Below are positions 1-6,316 of a DNA stretch of 17,789 bases, piece after piece. Source of the DNA: CAYZAW01 sp964476505. GTDB lineage: Bacteria > Bacillota > Clostridia > Christensenellales > CAG-138. The position numbers and the translations under genes are program-made. Position 1 is the stretch's first letter, and every line of letters begins with the position of its first letter. Below the pieces are notes generated by a model. The model was given only the letters and a program-made list of their open reading frames with translations. It was not told where the DNA came from and did not search any database. Location: NCBI GenBank assembly GCA_964476505.1, contig CAYZAW010000045.1, forward strand, positions 1-17,789, written 5' to 3'.

Positions 1-295
1 TGTTGTTTTTCGCAAGTTCCTCCAAGATAAAGGGCGTTTTATCGTCTTCCCATGCAGCGTCTATTGTAAGCGCAATTTTCTTATCCTCCCGCGCTACGGA
101 ATACACCGGCAGTTCCTTCTTTTTTCCTACCAGTACCGCCAGCTCGTACATTTCCGTTTCCGCTCCGGCGCTCATGGTTTGCGCCGCCTGCTCCTCTCCG
201 TTTCCTAACAGCGCAACCGCCAATATAATGCCCAGCAGAAGCAGTACGCCTCCGCCCAGCAGAAGCATCTTTTTTGTGATCACAAAAACACGCAT
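1..295 (-). CDS. PdaB-like polysaccharide deacetylase, 5' part only
   Basis: This is the first 98 codons of a gene that runs off the left edge. The start is ATG at 295, preceded by a GGGAGG ribosome binding site. Residues 9-33 form one hydrophobic helix, either a signal anchor or an uncleaved signal. From about residue 72 the sequence KIALTIDAAWEDDKTPFILE matches the opening of the NodB homology domain. Asp79 would be the catalytic base. As in PdaB/YbaN-type sporulation deacetylases, the second Asp of the usual TFDD motif is replaced (IDAAW). Family members act on peptidoglycan or other wall glycans outside the membrane, and PdaB itself is needed for spore stability. The family is clear, but the sporulation role is inferred from similarity and the catalytic core lies outside the window. 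The gene is separated from the upstream surface-protein gene by a terminator, so it is probably transcribed independently. Confidence 0.82.
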   Translation of the reverse strand, partial: MRVFVITKKMLLLGGGVLLLLGIILAVALLGNGEEQAAQTMSAGAETEMYELAVLVGKKKELPVYSVAREDKKIALTIDAAWEDDKTPFILEELAKNN

Positions 296-362
296 TCTGT
301 TCCCTCCCTACTCTCTTTCACAACAGGATATGCGCGTTTTACCGGGAAACATGCGGTTTTCG

Positions 363-376
363 TCAGATTAATCTGA
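363..376. promoter_or_regulatory. 14-bp perfect palindrome upstream of the deacetylase gene
   Basis: TCAGATTAATCTGA is a perfect palindrome about 70 bp upstream of the deacetylase start. It lies between that start and the terminator of the preceding gene, where a promoter and operator are expected. A second small inverted repeat (GGACG, 7-nt gap, CGTCC) follows at 379-395. I see no convincing sigma-A promoter; a sigma-G-like pair is possible but too weak to call. An operator role is a guess. Confidence 0.25.
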
Positions 377-391
377 AGGGACGTAAATAGC

Positions 392-437
392 GTCCAAAAG
401 CAAATCCCGGCAGGCGCTATTGCGTTCCTGCCGGGAT
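392..437 (-). terminator. Rho-independent terminator of the surface-protein gene
   Basis: ATCCCGGCAGG at 404-414 and CCTGCCGGGAT at 427-437 form a perfect 11-bp stem with a 12-nt loop. Read on the minus strand it is followed by TTTGCTTTTGG. It lies 19 bp past the stop codon of the 754-residue gene and separates it from the deacetylase gene. Confidence 0.8.
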
Positions 438-455
438 ACTGATTGTTATTCTGCA

Positions 456-2720
456 TTACGCGTTCTCGCTGTTTTGCACTTCGCTGTTCTGCTTACGGAC
501 GGCTACCGTTGTGCCAACAAGCTGCAATACCAGCAATGCCGCCATGGGGATCGTCCACTGATCCGTGTAGATCATATTGTTTAGCGGCAGCTCCGTCAGG
601 ATGAACACCGCGATGCTAAGTACTGCCATTGCAATGCCGTAGACCTTGGTCAAACGGTGCATCCGGGTCTTGCTGCTATCCTCCTCGTCCTCCTTCAGCT
701 TCTTGGAGAACAACGTTGCGATTGCGCCAATGGCGCTTGCAACAGCGCACAGAAGGTTGATCAGCGCCCAGGTGTGTACAAACGCGAGGGGAACCTCTGC
801 CGCGGGGATATCCGTCGTCCGGGAGGACTGGTTGTTATCAGCGGGAGCCGCAAGAGGCACCGTGTTCTCCGCGATCTCCGTCGTTTGATTGTTTATCGGC
901 TGCGTGGGTACGGTAGGTACCGTAGGCACGGTGGGTACAGTAGGCACTGTAGGCACTGTGGGCACTGTAGGTACCGTAGGCACTGTGGGTACCGTGGGTA
1001 CGGTAGGCACAGTGGGTTCCGTGGGTATGGTAGGTACGGTGGGTTCCGATACAACTACGGGAGCCCATGAATACATACCCTTTACTGCTTTTCCTGCGGC
1101 GGTATACTCCACACCGCCTGATACATAGTACGCGATTAGTTTATTGTACCGCGTTTTAAAAATACTATCGTCTTTCCATGGCCACATTGTAGGTTCAATT
1201 TCATCATCAATTCCTGAAATTGCAGGTAAGTTTTCACTGCCTGCCGTAAACGTGCCGGAGCCGCCATAAAGGTTGATACTGCCTTTATCTGATGCGCTTA
1301 TGCGATAATAAGTATCTTTTTCGACTGTTTCACGAGAGGCAGTATCCTTTTCTTTGTAGTAAACATCGCTTCCGCTGCCGACTGCAACAGCGCCTTGACC
1401 GCCTGTTACCGTTACACTGCCGCCGTTAACGGTTAGACTTCCGCCTGCGCCGCCAAGGCCTGTTTTTTTACTGTTGCTCGCACGCTGTGCGCCCGCGCCG
1501 CCACCGATTCCAGCCGCACCCGCACCGCCTTGCGCCGTTAAGGAGCCACCGTTGATAGTGGTTGTACCGCCGCTGCCACCGGAAACCTTACGTTTATCGC
1601 CACTACCGGCACCACCGTAATAGCCGCCGCTTCCGCCGCCAATACCTGCACCGCCTACGCCACCCGTAGCCTCAACTGTACCGGTAGTATTCACGGTAAG
1701 CGTACCGCCATCACCGCGTGCCCCGCCGCCAATACCGGCCGCCGCGTAACCGCCTTGCGCCGTTACATTTGCGTTACCAGAAATGCTAACGGTTGCGCCC
1801 GCACTGCTGTCGCAGTTGCCTCCGTTGCTTGCGCCGCCGATGCCTGCACCATTATAGCCGCCGTTTGCAATAACGTTTGCATCACCACTAATTTCTACGT
1901 TACCACCGTTATTACCGCCGCCACCTGCGCCGATGCCCGCGCCGCCGCCGGTGTAGGACTGTTGTTCATCTGATAAATTATTGCTGCCACCGTTTGCAGT
2001 AACTTCTGCATTGCCGGAAATGCTAACGTCACCGCCGTTACCGCCTGTGCCGCCGCCGATGCCGGCGCTGCCAATGTTACCGGTGTTTGTGTTGCTGATA
2101 TATCCGCCGCCTTTACCGTTTGCTGTAATTTCAAGCTGTCCGGTAGCCGTGGTTGTGATGTTGATTTTGCCGCCGGCTTCACCGCTTGCGCCGCCAATGC
2201 CAGCACCTGTACCATTGTTTGTGCCTTCACCGGCATTAGCGGTCAGTGAACCGGTTTCTCCGGCAGCATTTTGAATAGTCAGCGTATCGCCTTTGCCAAC
2301 CTCAATACCTGCCGCGCCTTTACCACCGGTAACGGTGTTCGTTCCTTCTACATTGATTTCTGCGTTACCGTTTACTGTAATGCCAGCTCCAGTCTCTGTA
2401 GATATATTAACGTTATCAATGGTAGCAGTGGCTGTTTGTCCATTTTTCGATGTCATATTGATGGGTTTATCCACCACTCCACCCTTGCTTTGAATAATCT
2501 CGGTAGTGGTTGTTTGGGGTTGTCCGTTAACCGTTTGCCCGGAGCTGTCTGCGACGATATCTATACTTGTAATATTAACATCAGAAAGATCATATTGCTC
2601 CGCAAACGCTATTGCGGACAGCGATGACAGCGTAAAGAACACGATTGCCGCTGTAAAGCTCATCACGCGAACGCTTCTGCGAGAGATCCTCCTATTGGCT
2701 TGCTTTCTATTTTTCATCAT
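456..2720 (-). CDS. Exported glycine-rich repeat surface protein with PT linker and C-terminal membrane anchor
   Basis: 754 residues. Residues 1-19 carry eight basic residues, 20-40 are hydrophobic, and AFA before Glu41 is a good signal peptidase I site. Residues 85-160 are a Thr/Asn/Gly-rich beta region. Residues 170-450 hold seven degenerate units headed by AGIGGG-like motifs (near 173, 219, 262, 292, 328, 358 and 403), each followed by a strand pattern like VSISGNAEVTANGG; this suggests a parallel beta-helix or beta-roll. Residues 559-606 are sixteen xPT triplets, a wall-spanning linker. Three hydrophobic helices (about 648-670, 692-711 and 722-741) end the protein, with a charged loop at 673-689. 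There is no LPXTG motif. Such repeat proteins are common in gut Firmicutes and are often called adhesin-like, but ligand and function are unknown. The start is ATG-ATG at 2720 with only a weak purine tract (AAGAGA) as ribosome binding site, unlike its neighbours. Confidence 0.85.
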   Translation of the reverse strand: MMKNRKQANRRISRRSVRVMSFTAAIVFFTLSSLSAIAFAEQYDLSDVNITSIDIVADSSGQTVNGQPQTTTTEIIQSKGGVVDKPINMTSKNGQTATATIDNVNISTETGAGITVNGNAEINVEGTNTVTGGKGAAGIEVGKGDTLTIQNAAGETGSLTANAGEGTNNGTGAGIGGASGEAGGKINITTTATGQLEITANGKGGGYISNTNTGNIGSAGIGGGTGGNGGDVSISGNAEVTANGGSNNLSDEQQSYTGGGAGIGAGGGGNNGGNVEISGDANVIANGGYNGAGIGGASNGGNCDSSAGATVSISGNANVTAQGGYAAAGIGGGARGDGGTLTVNTTGTVEATGGVGGAGIGGGSGGYYGGAGSGDKRKVSGGSGGTTTINGGSLTAQGGAGAAGIGGGAGAQRASNSKKTGLGGAGGSLTVNGGSVTVTGGQGAVAVGSGSDVYYKEKDTASRETVEKDTYYRISASDKGSINLYGGSGTFTAGSENLPAISGIDDEIEPTMWPWKDDSIFKTRYNKLIAYYVSGGVEYTAAGKAVKGMYSWAPVVVSEPTVPTIPTEPTVPTVPTVPTVPTVPTVPTVPTVPTVPTVPTVPTVPTQPINNQTTEIAENTVPLAAPADNNQSSRTTDIPAAEVPLAFVHTWALINLLCAVASAIGAIATLFSKKLKEDEEDSSKTRMHRLTKVYGIAMAVLSIAVFILTELPLNNMIYTDQWTIPMAALLVLQLVGTTVAVRKQNSEVQNSENA
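903..1046 (-). repeat. Tandem repeat, 16 units of 9 bp encoding EPT/VPT/IPT
   Basis: The minus strand reads as 9-bp units of form GTN-CCN-ACN. The protein order is EPT, VPT, IPT, EPT and then twelve VPT in a row. Units differ mainly at third codon positions, so the array is constrained at protein level but still repetitive enough for slippage or unequal recombination. All length changes by whole units stay in frame. Confidence 0.95.
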
Positions 2721-2756
2721 ATTCGCTGTCTCTTTTCTTAAATATTAGTTTATTCT

Positions 2757-2774
2757 ATAGGTCGAAATACCTAT
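2757..2774 (-). promoter_or_regulatory. Inverted repeat in the leader of the surface-protein mRNA
   Basis: ATAGGT, 6-nt gap (CGAAAT), ACCTAT is a perfect 6-bp inverted repeat. It lies about 20 bp downstream of the predicted -10 at 2794-2799, so it would fall in the 5' leader. It could be an operator overlapping early transcription or a small RNA hairpin; the sequence does not decide. Confidence 0.35.
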
Positions 2775-2793
2775 TTCTCTTGTTGTTACTGTC

Positions 2794-2828
2794 ATTATAC
2801 ATGCACTAGGGTTACGCAGCGGGTTACG
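2794..2828 (-). promoter_or_regulatory. Promoter of the surface-protein gene with direct repeat at the -35
   Basis: A perfect TATAAT -10 lies on the minus strand at 2794-2799, about 75 bp from the start codon. The -35 position at 17-bp spacing (2817-2822) reads CCGCTG, far from TTGACA. Instead an exact direct repeat GGGTTACG (plus strand, 2809-2816 and 2821-2828, period 12 bp) straddles this site. A strong -10, a missing -35 and a direct repeat together suggest an activator-dependent promoter. The regulator is not identifiable. Confidence 0.45.
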
Positions 2829-2843
2829 GAAGCCCTATTTATC

Positions 2844-2865
2844 TGAGAATAATAATATATTCTCA
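2844..2865. promoter_or_regulatory. 22-bp inverted repeat upstream of the surface-protein promoter
   Basis: TGAGAATA, 6-nt gap (ATAATA), TATTCTCA form perfect 8-bp arms. The repeat lies about 45-65 bp upstream of the predicted -10. The spacing does not fit a Fur/PerR 7-1-7 box. It is a plausible dimeric regulator site. Confidence 0.4.
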
Positions 2866-2984
2866 CAAATAATACTTTGTATTAACTTGTGCTTTATTCA
2901 TCGGTTGAAACCAGCACCCGGATAAGCGCATTATAAACAAGAATGTAAATATATTTCATTCGGCCGTTTGGCTGATTTGTTGTT

Positions 2985-3015
2985 ATAAAAAACACGGCAA
3001 TGCGCTGTTACCGTG
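2985..3015 (-). terminator. Rho-independent terminator of the diguanylate cyclase gene
   Basis: On the minus strand CACGGTAA pairs with TTGCCGTG (8 bp including one G-U) around a 7-nt loop and is followed by TTTTTTATAA. It lies 43 bp past the stop codon. An alternative hairpin pairing 2995-3003 with 3015-3023 shares the downstream arm. Confidence 0.85.
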
Positions 3016-3058
3016 CATCGCCGTTTGTTCTGATGGATATAGTATGTGCGATACTGCT

Positions 3059-5077
3059 TTACGCCCCTGCAATGCAGTACCCGTTTTTCCCCAGTTTTTT
3101 CTCTTTGTAAAGCGCGTCGTCCGCATTTTTGTACAGAGCATCGAAATCCGTACCGTTATGCGGTACCACGGCAATACCGATGCTTACCGTAACGGGAGAA
3201 TCGGTGCCGGATACGCACACGTTCAGGGTGCATATTTGTTTTGCCTTTCTTGCGGCGATCTCCTGATTGGGTATGCCCTTGATGAAAACCAAGAATTCAT
3301 CACCGCCCACTCTTCCCACAAGATCGCTTCGCCTGAGAATAGACGAGATCCGGTTCGTAAGCTCCACCAATACCTGATCCCCCGCCGCGTGGCCGTAGGT
3401 ATCGTTCACGTTTTTAAAGTCGTCGATATCCAGCATCAAAAGCGCGTGCATTTCTTCCGGTTTGGATGCCTGTAATGCCTGCTCCATCTGCATTACAAAG
3501 GCAGACCTGTTTAATACGCCCGTGAGCGGATCGATTTCCGAGCGTTCCTCTTTGATTAATTGCTCCGTAATGTCCGAAAAGGATATCACCGCCGATACTG
3601 GCTGACCACTGCTTGAGAACACGGTAGTGTAATTGGCTTTTAACCAACGCCAGCCTTTTGTGGAACTCTGCTGATAGGTCGCTGTGCCGGTTTCGCTTCC
3701 CCGGAGGATGCTTTCAAACAATTCCTTATACACGTTGGCGGTTTCCGGCGATACTCTGCCGCAGGTGATCTGTTCCTCAGGCATATTGTACAATACGGGC
3801 GGCAAGTCAAATATAGGATCAAAGGAGGCGGGCAAGGTCAGCGTTCTTGCCTGCACGTCAAACCGCGTAATGATGTTTCCGCTATGCTCGATTGCCAAGC
3901 GGTTCACTTCCTCGCTGACGCGCAGCTGCTCCGCCCACTTCATTTGCTCGGTAATATCCAGAAGCGTAGAATTCGCAAACACGGTATCGTTGCGCCTGCC
4001 GGTAACCATACAGATTTGATGCACCCAGCGCAGGCCGCCGTCTTGTCCGTGGATGCGGTAGGAGGTGTTCATGGTTTCGCCGGTTTCCAGCATGGTATTA
4101 TACTGGGCAGCAAGCGCAGCCCAGTCTTCCTCGTAAACGCATTGTTTCGCATCGTTGTATGTTGAACGGAGGCATTCCTCCCGGGTTACGCCAAACAACG
4201 CGCAAAAAGCGTTGTTGCAAAACGTGACCTGTATGCTGTCCGGGGAAAACACATAGGTGGCTAACCCACCGGGAATGCTGTTGATCAGGCGCTCCAGATT
4301 GGCTTCCTTTTCCTTTTGCTCAGTGATATCCCGGCTAACGCCGTACTCGCCGATCACCTGCCCGGTGGTGTTCATAATGGGATATATGGAGCTCTCTACA
4401 AAGCGCTCCTCGCCTGATTGCGTATACATTTTAGCCGCAACATTCACCAGTGCCTCTCCGGTTTCCATCACTTTGTTATCAATGCTGGCGAACTGATCTG
4501 CTACGTCTTTGCCGAACAAATCGTAATCCGTTTTCCCGATGATATCCCGCTCGGTCACTAAGCCGTTCATTTCCATAACGGCACGGCTGCAGCAAATATA
4601 ACGGCGATCCTTCCCCTTGACAAAGGAGTAATCCCCCGAGGTAGACATCATGGTGGACAAAGCTACGGGCAGCATTTCCTGAATGGACATCACCTCTTCG
4701 GAAATAGGCGTATACGTTGCAAACAGCGCGTATTTCCCGCCGTCCTTTTGCATGATGCTTGCCATGATATGAAACGGGCGGTATTCCGCTGTGCCGGATA
4801 GGATTCTTGCGTCGCAGGCCAGATCCCGGTTTTGCCGGATGGCAGCTTCCAACTCATGCCGTAAAAGCGTGCGATCCTCCGGGTGTACCATGTCGAACAC
4901 GGACGCTTGCGAATAATCCACGCTTGCGCGCCCTACGAGCTGCCAATATTTTTTGTTGATATGAATGACCGACAGTCTTGTTCCGTCATATTCAAAGAGC
5001 GAAGCACCGCAAGGCAGATGATCCAGCAATTCCCGTTCTGTTCTGCTTTTGTTTGCGGTCAGTACCGTCTGGTCCAT
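3059..5077 (-). CDS. PAS-domain sensory diguanylate cyclase (GGDEF)
   Basis: 672 residues. No transmembrane segment or signal peptide is visible, so this is a cytoplasmic sensor. About four PAS-like modules cover residues 15-500, two ending in the typical DITEQ motif. A GGDEF domain fills the C-terminal 170 residues. The DPLTGVLNR opening, LDIDDFKNVND and an intact GGDEF (591-595) predict active synthesis of c-di-GMP from two GTP. RRSD, five residues before GGDEF, is a complete inhibitory I-site, so product feedback is expected. There is no EAL or HD-GYP domain. The longest frame begins at a GTG at 5095, but an AAAGGAG centred on 5087 lies inside that extension and is well spaced for ATG at 5077, so I use 5077. 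The gene stands alone with its own promoter and terminator. The sensed signal is unknown. Confidence 0.93.
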   Translation of the reverse strand: MDQTVLTANKSRTERELLDHLPCGASLFEYDGTRLSVIHINKKYWQLVGRASVDYSQASVFDMVHPEDRTLLRHELEAAIRQNRDLACDARILSGTAEYRPFHIMASIMQKDGGKYALFATYTPISEEVMSIQEMLPVALSTMMSTSGDYSFVKGKDRRYICCSRAVMEMNGLVTERDIIGKTDYDLFGKDVADQFASIDNKVMETGEALVNVAAKMYTQSGEERFVESSIYPIMNTTGQVIGEYGVSRDITEQKEKEANLERLINSIPGGLATYVFSPDSIQVTFCNNAFCALFGVTREECLRSTYNDAKQCVYEEDWAALAAQYNTMLETGETMNTSYRIHGQDGGLRWVHQICMVTGRRNDTVFANSTLLDITEQMKWAEQLRVSEEVNRLAIEHSGNIITRFDVQARTLTLPASFDPIFDLPPVLYNMPEEQITCGRVSPETANVYKELFESILRGSETGTATYQQSSTKGWRWLKANYTTVFSSSGQPVSAVISFSDITEQLIKEERSEIDPLTGVLNRSAFVMQMEQALQASKPEEMHALLMLDIDDFKNVNDTYGHAAGDQVLVELTNRISSILRRSDLVGRVGGDEFLVFIKGIPNQEIAARKAKQICTLNVCVSGTDSPVTVSIGIAVVPHNGTDFDALYKNADDALYKEKKLGKNGYCIAGA

Positions 5078-5129
5078 ACGGATGCTCCTTTTCACCGATC
5101 ACTGCGATTTATAATGAACACCATACTGT

Positions 5130-5158
5130 ATAATGCAAGTTATTACACTATATTTCAA
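5130..5158 (-). promoter_or_regulatory. Predicted sigma-A-like promoter of the diguanylate cyclase gene
   Basis: On the minus strand TTGAAA (5153-5158) and CATTAT (5130-5135) are separated by 17 bp. A second, overlapping pair (TTGCAT at 5133-5138 and TATAAA at 5108-5113) has a poorer 19-bp spacing. Either would give a short leader before the ribosome binding site near 5087. Confidence 0.35.
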
Positions 5159-5181
5159 CAAAATACGAACAATAGAAACAG

Positions 5182-5203
5182 ATATCGGTGAAAACGCCGA
5201 TAT
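5182..5203. terminator. Possible terminator hairpin after the GtrA gene
   Basis: ATATCGGTG, AAAA loop, CGCCGATAT gives a 7-9 bp stem between the GtrA stop and the diguanylate cyclase promoter. The T-tract is poor on the minus strand (CTGTTTC), so termination is uncertain. It is the only structure in this gap that could end the HAD-GtrA transcript. Confidence 0.3.
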
Positions 5204-5250
5204 TTCCGTCTGAATCCTGTCGGCTATTCATATGTGATGGATGCTTTGCT

Positions 5251-5688
5251 CTATTTTTGATGGGTATCCTGTGTTTTGAACACGACCAGCTTGCTAAACA
5301 CATAGTTTGCCATGATCACCACTGCGGACATAATTACTTTTGCGATAAACGGCAGCACCAAAAACCTATCGATCAACAGGTACAGCCCCAGTTCCTCCAG
5401 CCCCAAGGACAATAAGCGCGCGCCGAAGAACAGCGCCACCTCCCGCAGTACGGCTTTTTTTTCATACGCTTTGGACTGAAAAACGAACCTGCGGTTTGTG
5501 ATATACGCAAACGTGACCGCAAGCACCCACGAAAGCACGTTTGCAACCGCATAATGCATACCCGCCGCCGCGTGGAACAGTTGAAACGTGCCAATGCCAA
5601 GCAGCGTTGTTATTGCGCCAAACAGCACATACAGCAGCAATTCTTTTGTTACAAGCTTTTTCAGTTTATTCCAAAGTGTTTGCAGCAC
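5251..5688 (-). CDS. GtrA family membrane protein
   Basis: About 145 residues with four predicted membrane helices in the GtrA pattern. The first helix begins with the typical LLLYVLFGAITTLLGIGTF. The second is followed by YITNRRFVF, and the last has ANYVFSKLVVFK. GtrA-like proteins are small membrane proteins linked to lipid-linked sugar transfer or flipping in wall and surface glycan synthesis; the exact substrate is not predictable. Two starts compete: ATG at 5694 sits directly against CCGGAGG with no spacer, while GTG at 5688 is six bases from it, so GTG is preferred. The start lies inside the end of the HAD gene (23-bp overlap), implying translational coupling. Confidence 0.88.
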   Translation of the reverse strand: MLQTLWNKLKKLVTKELLLYVLFGAITTLLGIGTFQLFHAAAGMHYAVANVLSWVLAVTFAYITNRRFVFQSKAYEKKAVLREVALFFGARLLSLGLEELGLYLLIDRFLVLPFIAKVIMSAVVIMANYVFSKLVVFKTQDTHQK

Positions 5689-6256
5689 TTGCATCCTCCG
5701 GCCAATCCATGACCTTCCCCTTCTTTACAAAATAACTCTTATTCGCAAGCTTCGCCATCGGCGCATCGGACAGGGAATCGGAATAGAACCGTTCCACTGT
5801 GTTATTGGGGTAATGCTCCCGAAAGCGCGGTACCTTTTCTGCTCCCTTGCAATTCTTCCCCGGCATTCTTCCCGTATGCTTATCCATGCGTGTTGCGATC
5901 AAGCGCTGAACGCCCAGCTCACGGCAAATAGGTTCAAGAATAAACGCCGGAGTTGCGGATACGATAACATCCGTTGGCTGCTTTTGTTTTAAATACCACG
6001 CTTCTAAATCCTTTTTACCAAGCTTCTCCCAGAAGCGCAGCACCAAGCCGTCTACGTTTTTTACAAAGCGCAGAAACACAAAAAAGCGCGCCTTAAAGCA
6101 ATCAAAGGGAATGATATGCAAAAGCAACAGCAGCGCCAGCACCAGCTGATACGGCCAAAGCAGTATCAGGTACGGGCGCAGCAGCACGCAGTATTTATAA
6201 AACTCCACGGTGGAGTCGTGGCGGTATATGGTTCCGTCAAAATCGTAAACGTTCAA
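5666..6256 (-). CDS. HAD-IB family phosphatase, GtrA partner
   Basis: 196 residues. The four HAD motifs are visible: DFDGT at residues 5-9 (nucleophile Asp5, Asp7), Ser100 in VIVSAT, Lys134 or Lys137, and SDSLSD at 159-164 with Asp160 and Asp164. The region between motifs I and II contains a strongly hydrophobic stretch (about 28-50), so the cap may sit on or in the membrane. The substrate is probably a phosphorylated metabolite or lipid-linked precursor, which is inference from the coupled GtrA gene. I chose the TTG at 6256 because AAAGGATGG lies six bases upstream and because the first residues (MNVYDFDGT) then match the usual family start. The longer frame to 6289 would begin inside the rpoD terminator. 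Confidence 0.87.
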   Translation of the reverse strand: MNVYDFDGTIYRHDSTVEFYKYCVLLRPYLILLWPYQLVLALLLLLHIIPFDCFKARFFVFLRFVKNVDGLVLRFWEKLGKKDLEAWYLKQKQPTDVIVSATPAFILEPICRELGVQRLIATRMDKHTGRMPGKNCKGAEKVPRFREHYPNNTVERFYSDSLSDAPMAKLANKSYFVKKGKVMDWPEDASAANTLE

Positions 6257-6277
6257 TGCAGCCCATCCTTTAGTGAT

Positions 6278-6300
6278 AAAGCCCCGCAAAGCGGGGCTTT
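6278..6300 (-). terminator. Rho-independent terminator of the dgt-dnaG-rpoD operon
   Basis: AAAGCCCCGC, AAA loop, GCGGGGCTTT is a perfect 10-bp stem. On the minus strand it is followed by ATCACT, with its T-run within the stem. It lies between the rpoD stop and the HAD start, with only 21 bp from the stem to that start. Some read-through into the HAD-GtrA pair is possible because no promoter is evident between them. Confidence 0.8.
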
Positions 6301-6316
6301 ACATATTCCATACGGC

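Larger units (their letters stand above)
2721..2984. other. AT-rich, repeat-dense intergenic control region
   Basis: There is no gene in the stretch between the surface-protein start and the diguanylate cyclase terminator. It contains a TATAAT on the minus strand at 2794-2799, a second TATAAT on the minus strand at 2930-2935 without a good -35, an 8-bp direct repeat, and two inverted repeats listed separately. A 22-codon minus-strand frame near 2930 has no ribosome binding site. I could not match a known riboswitch or small RNA. Confidence 0.6.

Noticed and set aside
657..1128. Plus-strand and other minus-strand open frames rich in VGT, RYRRHCG or HTHGT over the surface protein gene
   Set aside because: They are by-products of the 9-bp repeat, which lacks stop codons in several frames. 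They have no ribosome binding sites and no family resemblance.
2601..2720. Twin-arginine (Tat) signal in the surface protein
   Set aside because: SRRSVRV lacks the hydrophobic FLK part of the motif. A long basic n-region with an ordinary hydrophobic core and AFA cleavage site fits Sec export better.
2809..2836. Possible c-di-GMP (GEMM) riboswitch, prompted by GGGTTACG near a diguanylate cyclase
   Set aside because: The conserved GEMM core (GCAAAGCCTCCGG-like segment and paired helices) is absent on both strands, and the element overlaps the promoter and not the leader.
2844..2865. Fur/PerR box
   Set aside because: The arms are separated by 6 bp and read TGAGAATA; the Bacillus-type 7-1-7 TGATAAT-N-ATTATCA arrangement is not met.
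2866..2935. Short minus-strand frame of about 22 codons in the intergenic region
   Set aside because: The ATG has no ribosome binding site and the peptide has no recognisable features.
5078..5095. GTG start at 5095 for the diguanylate cyclase
   Set aside because: It would place the strong AAAGGAG inside the coding sequence; ATG at 5077 is correctly spaced from it.
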